From: Streptomyces sp. NRRL F-5123 | GTDB lineage: Bacteria > Actinomycetota > Actinomycetes > Streptomycetales > Streptomycetaceae | DNA: 64,000 bases | Direction of reading: 5' to 3' | Assembly (NCBI RefSeq): GCF_000721495.1 | Contig: NZ_JOHY01000035.1 | Coordinates: 9,230-73,229, forward strand | Shown: positions 24,427 through 32,373 of the stretch, in pieces | Numbering within the stretch: position 1 is the first letter of the stretch | Layout: each line of letters begins with the position of its first letter | Notes under the pieces: model-generated | Databases searched by the model: none | Told to the model about the DNA's origin: nothing | What the model saw: only the letters and a program-made list of their open reading frames with translations | Program-made: the position numbers and the translations under genes

Positions 24427-25989
24427 GTGGCCAGCATGTTCAACCTCCTCACGGAGCCCTGGATCCCCGTCCGCTGGGCTCAGCCCGCCCCCTCCGACGA
24501 CGACCCGCCCGACCGCGTCGGCCTGCGGACCGCGCTCGTCGACGCCCACCGCATCAAGCAGCTCGCCCCGGCGCAGCCCCACGTCCACGCTGCCCTCCTC
24601 CGCATCCTCTACGCGCTCACCGCTCGCGTGACCGGGCTGGACGAGCAGGGAGCGGCGGGCGACTGGCTGGAGCGGCAGGATGAGGTCATCGACGCCGGGC
24701 AGCTCTCCAGCGCAGCCGTCGACGCGTACTTCGGCCGCTACCCGGACCGCTTCCACCTCTACGACGAGGACGGTGGGCGCCCGTGGATGCAGGACCCGCG
24801 GCTCGCCCGGCAGTGCGACCCGGCCAACACCGCGGGCGTCAACAAGCTGGTCATGACGCGGCCCTCGGGCAACAACCACGCGTGGTTCCGGCACGGAGGT
24901 GACGGTGCCCCCGACCTCCCCTCGTCCGCGGACGCGGCCCTGCACCTCCTGACCTGGCACTACTACGGCCCGTCCGGCCGCTGCTCCTCCCGCGAGGTCA
25001 ACGGCGTGAAGTCGGCCAGCACCACTGCGGGCCCGCTGCGTACGGCCCTCTCGTACCACCCCGAGGGCGAGAACCTCTTCCAGACGCTGCTCGCGGGGCT
25101 GGTCCCGCCCAGCTCCACCGTGCGCCGCGACGAGGACCTCTGCCCGTGGGAGTGGGAGAAGCTCCCTGACCCCGAGAAGGCGCCGGACGCCCCGACCGGG
25201 CCCTGCGCGCGGCTAACGGCGTGCTCGCAGCACGCGGTGCTGCTCGTACCGGGCGGTGAGAAGGGCGAGCTGGCGGCGGACGCGTACATCACGTGGGCAT
25301 ACCGGGAGGGGCGCATCCCGCGTGACGACCCGTACCTGATCTGGCAGATCAGCCAGCAGGGCAACCGCTACCCGCGGCCCGCCGACTCCTCGCGCGCGCT
25401 GTGGCGGGACGTGGACACGCTGCTTGAGCACCGTGTCAGCGACTCGGACGGGCCGCAGCCGCCGCTGGTGTTCGAGACCGCCCGTGGGCTGTGGCCGCAC
25501 ATGCGAGTGCGTGCCCTCGGCTTCGACCAGGAAGGGCAGGCCAAGAACGTCCAGTTCGTCGAGGGCGTGACGCCGTACATCCTCGGTGAGGCGGAGCAGG
25601 TGGAGCCGTCCAGCCGCCCCAAGGTCGCGCGGCTGCGGCAGTTGGGCGAGCGGTACGGGCGTCGGCTGGACCGCGCCGTACGGAGGGCCTACCGGATGTA
25701 CCTCGACGACAAGAAGGCCGACGCCGGCGCCTGGTCGGCCGACGCAGCAGCGCGCTACTGGCCTGCGGCGGAACGCGAGTTCTGGGCCCGCTTCCGTCCA
25801 CTCCAGTCCAAGGACGACGGCGCTCCGGAAGCCGCCGACTTCGACTTCGACGCCACCCGCTCGGCCTTCCTGCGGATCGCGGAGCAGGCGTACGACGTCG
25901 TCACCGAGCGGGCGGGCCGCACCCTGCGCGGCGCGCAGGCCGTCTCCGACGCGCGCATCGAGCTGTACGGCGGCCCCCGCCGCCGCTGA
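24427..25989 (+). CDS. cse1: Cascade large subunit Cse1 (Cas8e)
   Basis: About 520 residues; GTG 24427 is used here, with TTG 24418 and ATG 24436 as alternatives. The N-terminus FNLLTEPWIPVRW is the signature of Cse1. Further family features are LARILYALTARV-like LLRILYALTARVTGLD, RFHLYDEDGGRPWMQ, the loop SGNNHAWFRHG, ALHLLTWHYYGPSGR, and a C-terminal four-helix bundle. Cse1 recognises the PAM, holds the non-target strand and recruits Cas3. It is the first gene of the Cascade operon. Confidence 0.95.
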   Translation: MASMFNLLTEPWIPVRWAQPAPSDDDPPDRVGLRTALVDAHRIKQLAPAQPHVHAALLRILYALTARVTGLDEQGAAGDWLERQDEVIDAGQLSSAAVDAYFGRYPDRFHLYDEDGGRPWMQDPRLARQCDPANTAGVNKLVMTRPSGNNHAWFRHGGDGAPDLPSSADAALHLLTWHYYGPSGRCSSREVNGVKSASTTAGPLRTALSYHPEGENLFQTLLAGLVPPSSTVRRDEDLCPWEWEKLPDPEKAPDAPTGPCARLTACSQHAVLLVPGGEKGELAADAYITWAYREGRIPRDDPYLIWQISQQGNRYPRPADSSRALWRDVDTLLEHRVSDSDGPQPPLVFETARGLWPHMRVRALGFDQEGQAKNVQFVEGVTPYILGEAEQVEPSSRPKVARLRQLGERYGRRLDRAVRRAYRMYLDDKKADAGAWSADAAARYWPAAEREFWARFRPLQSKDDGAPEAADFDFDATRSAFLRIAEQAYDVVTERAGRTLRGAQAVSDARIELYGGPRRR

Positions 25990-26037
25990 CCACGCCGAGT
26001 TCGGACCCCGTACCCACCCTCACCGAGAAGGCCCCGC

Positions 26038-26757
26038 ATGACGACGATCTCCGAGCCCGCGCGCTCCACCGACCGCCTCACCCGCTACCAGGCGTACGTG
26101 CGGTGGGTCGAATCCACCTGCGGCAGGGATCCCGGCGCACGCACGACGCTGCGCAAGGGACTCGGCCGCGGCCTGGACGACATCCGCTACGTCCGCGGTA
26201 TGCACCGGCTCATCGCGCGCTGGCTGCCGCAGGGCACCGAAACGTCCGACGCCGAGCAGCGGGCGTACTACTCCGTCGCCTCGCTGATCGCCGCCCAGCC
26301 CCGGCACAGCTTCGCCAAGGACGAGCCTGAGCTGGACGTGGATGCGGCCGAGGACGTCGTGCCCCCCGCCGAGCCGGAGGACGAGCAGGAAGCCGCCTCC
26401 CCCGGGAAGGCGTACGGCGACAGTCTGGGCATCGCCTTCGCCGACGCTGTCCTCATCGGCGGCGGCAACCGCGAGATGCGCCTGTCCACCGCCGAGACGC
26501 GGCTGCATCTGCTGACGCGGCAGAGCCTGGACGGTCTGCACCGCCATCTCCCCTCCACCGTACGGTTCCTGCGCGACGCCGACGCGAAGATCGACTACGC
26601 CCGGCTGATGTCCGACCTGGCGGACTGGCCCGCCCGGCAGGGGCGGATCTCGCGCCGCTGGCTCCAGGACTTCTACTCGCGCTACGCGAAAAGCAAAAAC
26701 GAGGCCGCGAACGCCGCCGACGCCGACGAGACCCAGGACCCTGACGCGGGCCAGTAG
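26038..26757 (+). CDS. cse2: Cascade small subunit Cse2 (Cas11e)
   Basis: 239 residues, all helical. The conserved start RYQAYVRWVESTCGRDPGAR followed by LRKGLGRGLDDIRYVRGMHR is typical, as are YYSVASLIAAQPRHSF and RLMSDLADWPARQGRISRRW near the C-terminus. An acidic insertion of about 35 residues (residues 95-130) is a local addition. Two Cse2 copies normally form the belly of Cascade and stabilise the R-loop. It lies between cse1 and cas7e with short gaps. Confidence 0.93.
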   Translation: MTTISEPARSTDRLTRYQAYVRWVESTCGRDPGARTTLRKGLGRGLDDIRYVRGMHRLIARWLPQGTETSDAEQRAYYSVASLIAAQPRHSFAKDEPELDVDAAEDVVPPAEPEDEQEAASPGKAYGDSLGIAFADAVLIGGGNREMRLSTAETRLHLLTRQSLDGLHRHLPSTVRFLRDADAKIDYARLMSDLADWPARQGRISRRWLQDFYSRYAKSKNEAANAADADETQDPDAGQ

Positions 26758-26801
26758 CCCACCCCAGCCGCACCCCACCACCCTCACCACGGAGTCACAC
26801 C

Positions 26802-28004
26802 ATGCGCAGCACCGATCCCGCCCGCTTCATCGACATCCACATCCTCCAGTCCGTGCCTTTTTCCAATTTGAACCGAGATGACACGAATTCGGTCAAGACG
26901 GTGCAGTACGGCAACGCGCTGCGCACCCGCGTCAGCAGCCAGTCCTGGAAGCGGGCCGGCCGCGAGGCATTCGAGGAGCTGACCGGGCACCGCACCCTGC
27001 GCACCCGCCGGATCGGCGAGCGCGTCACCCGCGAACTCGTCGTGAAGGGCTGGCCGGACGCCCTGGCCCAGCGCGCGGGAGCACACGTCGCGGCGGGCAG
27101 CAGCATCAAGTTCGAGCTGGGCACCGACCGCGAGAAGAAGGTCATCACGAACAGGGTGCTGACCAACGCGATGATCTACCTGCCGGACCCCGCCGTCGAC
27201 GAGCTCGTCGCGCTCGCCGAGGAGCACCGGGCCGAGCTGGAGGCGGCCAAGGACATCAAGAAGACCGGCGACAAGAGCGTGCTGCCCAAGAAGCGCATCG
27301 AGGAGCTGCTGCGCGCCCGCAACGCGGTCATCAACCTCTTCGGCCGGATGCTCGCCGAGGTGGACGACGCGGGCGTCGACGGTGCTGTGCAGGTCGCGCA
27401 CGCGCTGACCACCCACCGCTCGGACGTCGAGCTCGACTACTTCTCCGCCGTCGACGACATCACCGACTCCTGGAACGACGCCACCGGCAGCGGGCACATG
27501 GGCAACGCCGAGTTCAGCGCCGGCACCTTCTACCGCTACGCGACGATCGACCTGCGCGACCTGGCCGCGAACATCGGTCCCGACCCTGAGAACCAGACCG
27601 CCCGCGAGCTGGCCGAGGCGTTCCTGAGCTCGTTCATCACCTCCCTGCCGCAGGCGAAGAAGAACGCCACCGCCCCGCACACCATCCCCGACCTCGTGCA
27701 CGTCGTCGTCCGCTCGGACCGTCCGCTGTCCTACGCCGCCGCCTTCGAAAAGCCCGTCGCCGCCACCGCGGAGGGCGGCTACGTCCAGCCGTCCGTCCGG
27801 CAGCTCGCCGCCTACGCGCACGCCGCCAACACGCTCCTGGGCCAGGACCGGGTGCTGTCCGCCGCCTGGGCCGGGCTGCCCGCGGGCGAGATCACCGCCG
27901 CCGACCTGACCGGGCTCGGTCAGCGCAAAGCGGCCTTCGACGCCCTCGTGCGCGGCGCCGTCGAGAGCGCCCTGGGCGGCAGCCCGGCGGAGGCGTCCGA
28001 GTGA
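26802..28004 (+). CDS. cas7e: Cascade backbone subunit Cas7e (Cse4)
   Basis: 400 residues from ATG 26802. RFIDIHILQSVPFSNLNRDD and KTVQYGNALRTRVSSQSWKRA form the RRM-like start and crRNA-contact loop conserved in the Cse4 family. DYFSAVDDITDSWNDATGSGH marks the thumb region. Six copies coat the spacer portion of the crRNA in Cascade. Its stop overlaps cas5e as GTGA. Confidence 0.96.
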   Translation: MRSTDPARFIDIHILQSVPFSNLNRDDTNSVKTVQYGNALRTRVSSQSWKRAGREAFEELTGHRTLRTRRIGERVTRELVVKGWPDALAQRAGAHVAAGSSIKFELGTDREKKVITNRVLTNAMIYLPDPAVDELVALAEEHRAELEAAKDIKKTGDKSVLPKKRIEELLRARNAVINLFGRMLAEVDDAGVDGAVQVAHALTTHRSDVELDYFSAVDDITDSWNDATGSGHMGNAEFSAGTFYRYATIDLRDLAANIGPDPENQTARELAEAFLSSFITSLPQAKKNATAPHTIPDLVHVVVRSDRPLSYAAAFEKPVAATAEGGYVQPSVRQLAAYAHAANTLLGQDRVLSAAWAGLPAGEITAADLTGLGQRKAAFDALVRGAVESALGGSPAEASE

Positions 28005-28873
28005 CCACCGACACCCTTCCCGCCACCGCGGCCGCCGAGGGCATCCCGCCCTCGGCCGTACCGGAAGCCGGCCTGCTGCTGCGGCTGACCGGGCCCCTCC
28101 AGTCCTGGGGCGAGCACAGCCACTTCAACGACCGCGACACCGCCGCCTTCCCGACCCGCTCCGGCATCCTCGGGCTGCTCGCCGCGGCCCTGGGCCGCCT
28201 GCGTACGGAGCCGGTCGACGACCTCGCGTGCCTGTCGGTGACCATCCGGATGGACCGGCCCGGCGTATACCTGCGTGACCTGCACACCGTCGGCGGCGGC
28301 CTGTCCGCGGACCGGACCGTCACCACCGCCGACGGCGGAAAGCGACCCGGCGACACCGGCACGCTGCTCAGCCACCGCCACTACCTCGCCGACGCCGCCT
28401 TCACCGTCGCCGTCACCGCTCCCTCCGCGGACGGCGACCTGCTGGACCGGTGCGCCGACGCCCTGCGCACCCCGCGCTGGCCGCTCTTCCTCGGCCGCCG
28501 GGCCTGTCCGCCCGAAGGGCCCCTGCTGCTCGGCCGCAGCAGCGACGCCCTGCGCCACCTCATCCGCCTGCCGCTGTCCGCCCGCACCCCGCGTGGTGAC
28601 GGGCGCCCCGCCGTGGAGTTCCTGTCCGACCGGCCGCTGGACCGGCTGCCCGTTCCCGCCACGGCGACCGCCCCGCGCAGCAACGACGGCGTCCACCCGG
28701 AGTCCGAAGTCAGCGATGACCCGGTGTCCTTCGCCCCGCGCGACCGCGCGTACCGCTCGCGGCCGCTCTACCGCCGCAGTGTGCTGCTGCCCGACACCGA
28801 GTACGCCGGCCTGGGCGCCGATGCCCTCCGAAGCCTCGCCCGCTACCTCGACGGTGAAGGGGGTCTGCGGTGA
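28001..28873 (+). CDS. cas5e: Cascade subunit Cas5e
   Basis: 290 residues from GTG 28001. Key features: GLLLRLTGPLQSWGEHSHF, then DTAAFPTRSGILGLLAAALG, and RMDRPGVYLRDLHTVGGG, the glycine-rich pattern that gives the RAMP fold of Cas5. Cas5e grips the 8-nt 5' handle of the crRNA, which is the part of the repeat that differs between the arrays here. It overlaps both cas7e and cas6e by four bases. Confidence 0.95.
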   Translation: MTTDTLPATAAAEGIPPSAVPEAGLLLRLTGPLQSWGEHSHFNDRDTAAFPTRSGILGLLAAALGRLRTEPVDDLACLSVTIRMDRPGVYLRDLHTVGGGLSADRTVTTADGGKRPGDTGTLLSHRHYLADAAFTVAVTAPSADGDLLDRCADALRTPRWPLFLGRRACPPEGPLLLGRSSDALRHLIRLPLSARTPRGDGRPAVEFLSDRPLDRLPVPATATAPRSNDGVHPESEVSDDPVSFAPRDRAYRSRPLYRRSVLLPDTEYAGLGADALRSLARYLDGEGGLR

Positions 28874-29544
28874 ACGTCTGGCTCACCCGCGTCATCCCCG
28901 ACCCGCGCAACCGCGCCGCCGCCTTCGACCTCGGTGGCGCCGGCTCGGCGGTGAACCTGCACCGCCGGCTGATGTCCCTCTTCCCCGACGGCATCGGCTC
29001 GGACGCGCGCGCGAAGCTCGGCGTCCTCTTCCGCGCGGAGGATACGCCGACCGGCACGCACCTGCTCCTCCAGTCCACGTACCAGCCCGATGTCGGCCGT
29101 CTCCCCGACGGCTACGGCACCGCCGTCTCCCGCCCGCTGGACCCCCTGCTCGACGCGCTGCGCCCCGGACTGGCCGTCCGTTACCGGTGCGTCGCCAGCC
29201 CCGTCCGCAAACCCGGCGCCACCACGCGGGCCGCCTACGGCCTGCCCGCCGTCGTCGCCCTGAGTGGCGCCGCGGCCGACGAGTGGTGGGCGCGCCAGTC
29301 CGAGGCGTGCGGGCTGCGCACCCTCACCCTCACCTCGCAGCAGCTGGACGGCATCCGCGGCCAACGCGGCAAGAACGGCGCCGCCGCCCAGCAGCGCATC
29401 AGCCACAACCGCACCCGCTTCGACGGCACCGCGCTCATCACCGACGCCGAGCTGCTGCGCACGAAGCTCGTCGAAGGCATCGGACGCGCCAAGGCGTACG
29501 GCTGCGGCCTGCTGTCCATCGCGCCTGCCAGGACGCCCGGATGA
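28870..29544 (+). CDS. cas6e: crRNA-processing endonuclease Cas6e
   Basis: 224 residues from GTG 28870. A double ferredoxin-like RAMP protein: NVWLTRVIPDPRN at the start; NLHRRLMSLFPDG, whose histidine is placed like the catalytic one of E. coli Cas6e; and the C-terminal glycine-rich loop GIGRAKAYGCGLLSIAP. Cas6e cuts pre-crRNA at the base of the repeat stem-loop, leaving an 8-nt handle. The stem-loop is the same in all arrays of the window, so one enzyme can process all of them. Confidence 0.95.
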   Translation: MNVWLTRVIPDPRNRAAAFDLGGAGSAVNLHRRLMSLFPDGIGSDARAKLGVLFRAEDTPTGTHLLLQSTYQPDVGRLPDGYGTAVSRPLDPLLDALRPGLAVRYRCVASPVRKPGATTRAAYGLPAVVALSGAAADEWWARQSEACGLRTLTLTSQQLDGIRGQRGKNGAAAQQRISHNRTRFDGTALITDAELLRTKLVEGIGRAKAYGCGLLSIAPARTPG

Positions 29545-30539
29545 GCGCGCCCGCGCGTCGCCGCCCACGTGGGTCCGGGCCCGGCCCGGGCGACGCGCGG
29601 CGCAAACTCGCGGCCCCCACGGTTGCGATGCTGCCGCGCGTTGCCGACTCGCTGTCGTTCCTCTACCTCGACATCGTCCGTATCCACCAGGACGACACCG
29701 GCGTCTGCGCGGAAGTGACCAGCCAGCAGCGCGGCACCGAGACCCTCTACCTGCCCACCGCAGCCCTCGCGTGCGTCCTGCTCGGCCCCGGCACCTCCAT
29801 CACGGCCCGCGCCCTGGCCACCTTCGCGCGCAACGGCACCACCGTGCTGATCACCGGCTCCGGCGGCGTGCGCTGCTACGCCGCCACTCTCCCGGACTCC
29901 CTCACCACCACCTGGCTCGAACGCCAGGTCCGCACCTGGGCCGACGACACGCAACGCCTGAGCGTTGCCACGGCGATGTACGAGCAGCGGTTCGGCGCCG
30001 GCACCGTCCCGGCGGGCACCACCCTTGCCCAGCTGCGCGGCATGGAGGGCCAGCGTGTCCGCGCCCACTACCAACTCCTCGCCCGCCAGTACAAGATCGG
30101 CCGCTTCCGCCGCGCCTACGACCCCGAGTCCTGGGACACCCAGGACCCCGTCAACCTCGCCCTGTCCGCCGCGAACACCTGCCTGTACGGCATCGTCCAC
30201 GCCGCGATCCTCGCCCTGGGTTGCTCACCCGCCCTCGGCTACGTCCACCACGGCAACCAGCAGGCCTTCGTCTACGACGTCGCCGACCTCTACAAGGCCG
30301 ACCTCACCATCCCCCTCGCGTTCTCCCTCAACGCCTCCACCAACCCCGAGGCCGAGGCCCGCCGCTCCTTCCGCGACGCGCTGCGCCTCTTCCGTCTCCT
30401 CCCGCGCATCGTCACCGACATCCAGCATCTCCTCGACCCCACGACCGACCGTGAAGCCCCCGACCCCGAGGAACAACTCGTCGACCTCTGGGACCCCGTC
30501 ACCGGCCCCATCCCCGGCGGCACCAACCACGCCACCTGA
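29541..30539 (+). CDS. cas1: Spacer-integration endonuclease Cas1e
   Basis: 332 residues from ATG 29541, overlapping the cas6e stop. After a 25-residue basic extension the family core appears: VADSLSFLYLDIVRIHQDD, VLLGPGTSITARALATFARNG, then LRGMEGQRVRAHYQLLAR (catalytic Glu), SAANTCLYGIVHAAILALG, GYVHHGNQQAFVYDVADLYK (catalytic His and Asp). All three metal-binding residues are present. Cas1 forms a complex with Cas2 that inserts new spacers at the leader-repeat junction. Confidence 0.97.
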   Translation: MSAPARRRPRGSGPGPGDARRKLAAPTVAMLPRVADSLSFLYLDIVRIHQDDTGVCAEVTSQQRGTETLYLPTAALACVLLGPGTSITARALATFARNGTTVLITGSGGVRCYAATLPDSLTTTWLERQVRTWADDTQRLSVATAMYEQRFGAGTVPAGTTLAQLRGMEGQRVRAHYQLLARQYKIGRFRRAYDPESWDTQDPVNLALSAANTCLYGIVHAAILALGCSPALGYVHHGNQQAFVYDVADLYKADLTIPLAFSLNASTNPEAEARRSFRDALRLFRLLPRIVTDIQHLLDPTTDREAPDPEEQLVDLWDPVTGPIPGGTNHAT

Positions 30540-30563
30540 CCCCTACGCGGGAGGCCCCGCACC

Positions 30564-30875
30564 ATGCCCTCCATGACCGTCATCGCCGCCACCGCCGTCC
30601 CCGACCACCTCCGCGGCGCCCTCACCCGCTGGCTCCTCGAAGTCACCCCCGAGCTCTACGTCGGCTCCGTCTCAGCCAAGGTCCGCGAAGAACTCTGGTC
30701 CGCCGTCTCCGCCTCCACGGCCGCCGGCACGGCGGTCCTGGCCCACCCCGCCGACAACGAACAGGGCTTCACTCTCCGCACAGCCGGCACCCAGCGGCGA
30801 GAGCCGCTGGACTTCGACGGAATGACGCTGATCGCGTTCAGGAGGGAGGGTCAAGGGATGGCAAAGGCCCTCTAA
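30564..30875 (+). CDS. cas2: Cas2e (type I-E)
   Basis: 103 residues from ATG 30564. The start SMTVIAATAVPDHLRGALTRWLLEV and VGSVSAKVREELWSAV match the CasB-type Cas2 (ygbF) family, and LIAFRREGQ gives the final strand. Cas2 is the structural bridge between Cas1 dimers. Unusually, the last 25 bp of the gene, including the TAA stop, lie inside the conserved leader core of array 3. Confidence 0.95.
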   Translation: MPSMTVIAATAVPDHLRGALTRWLLEVTPELYVGSVSAKVREELWSAVSASTAAGTAVLAHPADNEQGFTLRTAGTQRREPLDFDGMTLIAFRREGQGMAKAL

Positions 30876-30893
30876 CGGTCCAGGTCAGGAAGT
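30850..30893 (+). promoter_or_regulatory. CRISPR leader core of array 3, overlapping cas2 end
   Basis: GGCAAAGGCCCTCTAACG, CAGGTCA and GGAAGT precede the first repeat. These match the leaders of arrays 1 and 2 in order and spacing. The CTCTAACG block contains the cas2 stop codon. The array is thus likely read from the cas operon or from a promoter inside cas2. Confidence 0.85.
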
Positions 30894-32323
30894 GTCCGCT
30901 CCGCGCGAGCGGAGGTAGCCCGCGGCTGACGCCGCTTGGAGGCCGGCGGCTGACGTCCGCTCCGCGCGAGCGGAGGTAGCCCGAAACCCACCAGCGCGTG
31001 AGCCTGGGCAAGACCGTCCGCTCCGCGCGAGCGGAGGTAGCCCGCGCCGCGCTGCTGCTGCCCTCACCGACGCGGAGTCCGCTCCGCGCGAGCGGAGGTA
31101 GCCCGAACACCCCGGCGTACGAGGCGGCGGCGAGGACGTCCGCTCCGCGCGAGCGGAGGTAGCCCGGGACACCACACCGCCCTGAAAATGGTCAACGGGT
31201 CCGCTCCGCGCGAGCGGAGGTAGCCCGGCCCGCCAGGGCCTGGAGTGGTGCGCGAAGCGGTCCGCTCCGCGAGCGGAGGTAACCCGTCGGTCAGCGAAGG
31301 CGCCGACGTGCCGTTCCTGTCCGCTCCGCGCGAGCGGAGGTAACCCGGCGCTAGACCGCTTTTCCGACGCCGTCGACGAGTCCGCTCCGCGCGAGCGGAG
31401 GCAACCCGAGCTTCAGCCGCTCCTTCAGGCCGTCATCGACGTCCGCTCCGCGCGAGCGGAGGTAACCCGCGCTTCAGCGTATCGCTGGCCTGGGCGAGCG
31501 TGTCCGCTCCGCGCGAGCGGAGGTAACCCGCAGCGTGGGCGGCAGGACAGGTCGGGCTGGAGGTCCGCTCCGCGCGAGCGGAGGTAACCCGATCGTGTTC
31601 GAGAACCCGCCGCCACGTCAGTCGTCCGCTCCGCGCGAGCGGAGGTAACCCGGAGTTGCAGGAGGCGCTCGCCGGGTTGGCGCCGTCCGCTCCGCGCGAG
31701 CGGAGGTAACCCGGAACCGTTGCTCCTCCGCGGGGCTCAGGCCCAGTCCGCTCCGCGCGAGCGGAGGTAACCCGGCAGTCTGGGAGGCCTCGCACTCTGG
31801 GCTGAAGTCCGCTCCGCGCGAGCGGAGGTAACCCGACCGCCCTGGGCCCCCTGGTACGCGGCCTGGGGTCCGCTCCGCGCGAGCGGAGGTAACCCGACTC
31901 CGCGTCAGGCCCCGAGCGAGGCGTGAAGGTCCGCTCCGCGCGAGCGGAGGTAACCCGTTGGTGATGGGGCCGATGTCGGGGCCTGCGGGGTCCGCTCCGC
32001 GCGAGCGGAGGTAACCCACCGAGCCGCTGGGTCTACCTCATCGGGTCCACGTCCGCTCCGCGCGAGCGGAGGTAACCCGATCCAGCCCGGCCCCCTGCTG
32101 CGGGACCGTGTGTCCGCTCCGCGCGAGCGGAGGTAACCCGTAGACGAGCGGCCGGTGTTTGCGCGGCGGGATGTCCGCTCCGCGCGAGCGGAGGTAACCC
32201 GGTGGACTTGTCCAGCCTGATCGCCGCGGCGCGGTCTGCTCCGCGCGAGCGGAGGTAACCCGGCGACGGCGGCGCGGTCCCCGGTGTCACCCCGGTCCGC
32301 TCCGCGTGAGCGGAGGTAACGCG
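30894..32323 (+). CRISPR. Type I-E CRISPR array 3 (24 repeats, 23 spacers)
   Basis: Repeats start at 30894 and every 61 nt up to 31260, then at 31319 and every 61 nt to 32295. They begin GTCCGCTCC and keep the CTCCGC/GCGGAG stem. The first six end in GTAGCCCG, all later ones in GTAACCCG or single-base variants. The seventh (31260-31286) is only 27 nt, missing two bases of the loop. Others differ by one base: 31380 (GCAACCCG), 31990 (ends CCCA), 32234 (GTCTGC) and the last copy (loop GTGA, handle GTAACGCG). Leader at the left and degenerate repeat at the right give rightward transcription. Confidence 0.98.
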
Positions 32324-32373
32324 CCCAAGAGTCCCTAACGGTGCATAACCGATTTGCGTGCGAGGACACGGTT

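Noticed and set aside
20185..32323. Possible Cas9/tracrRNA or type III components
   Set aside because: Only type I-E genes are present; no Cas10, Cas9 or tracr-like anti-repeat was seen.
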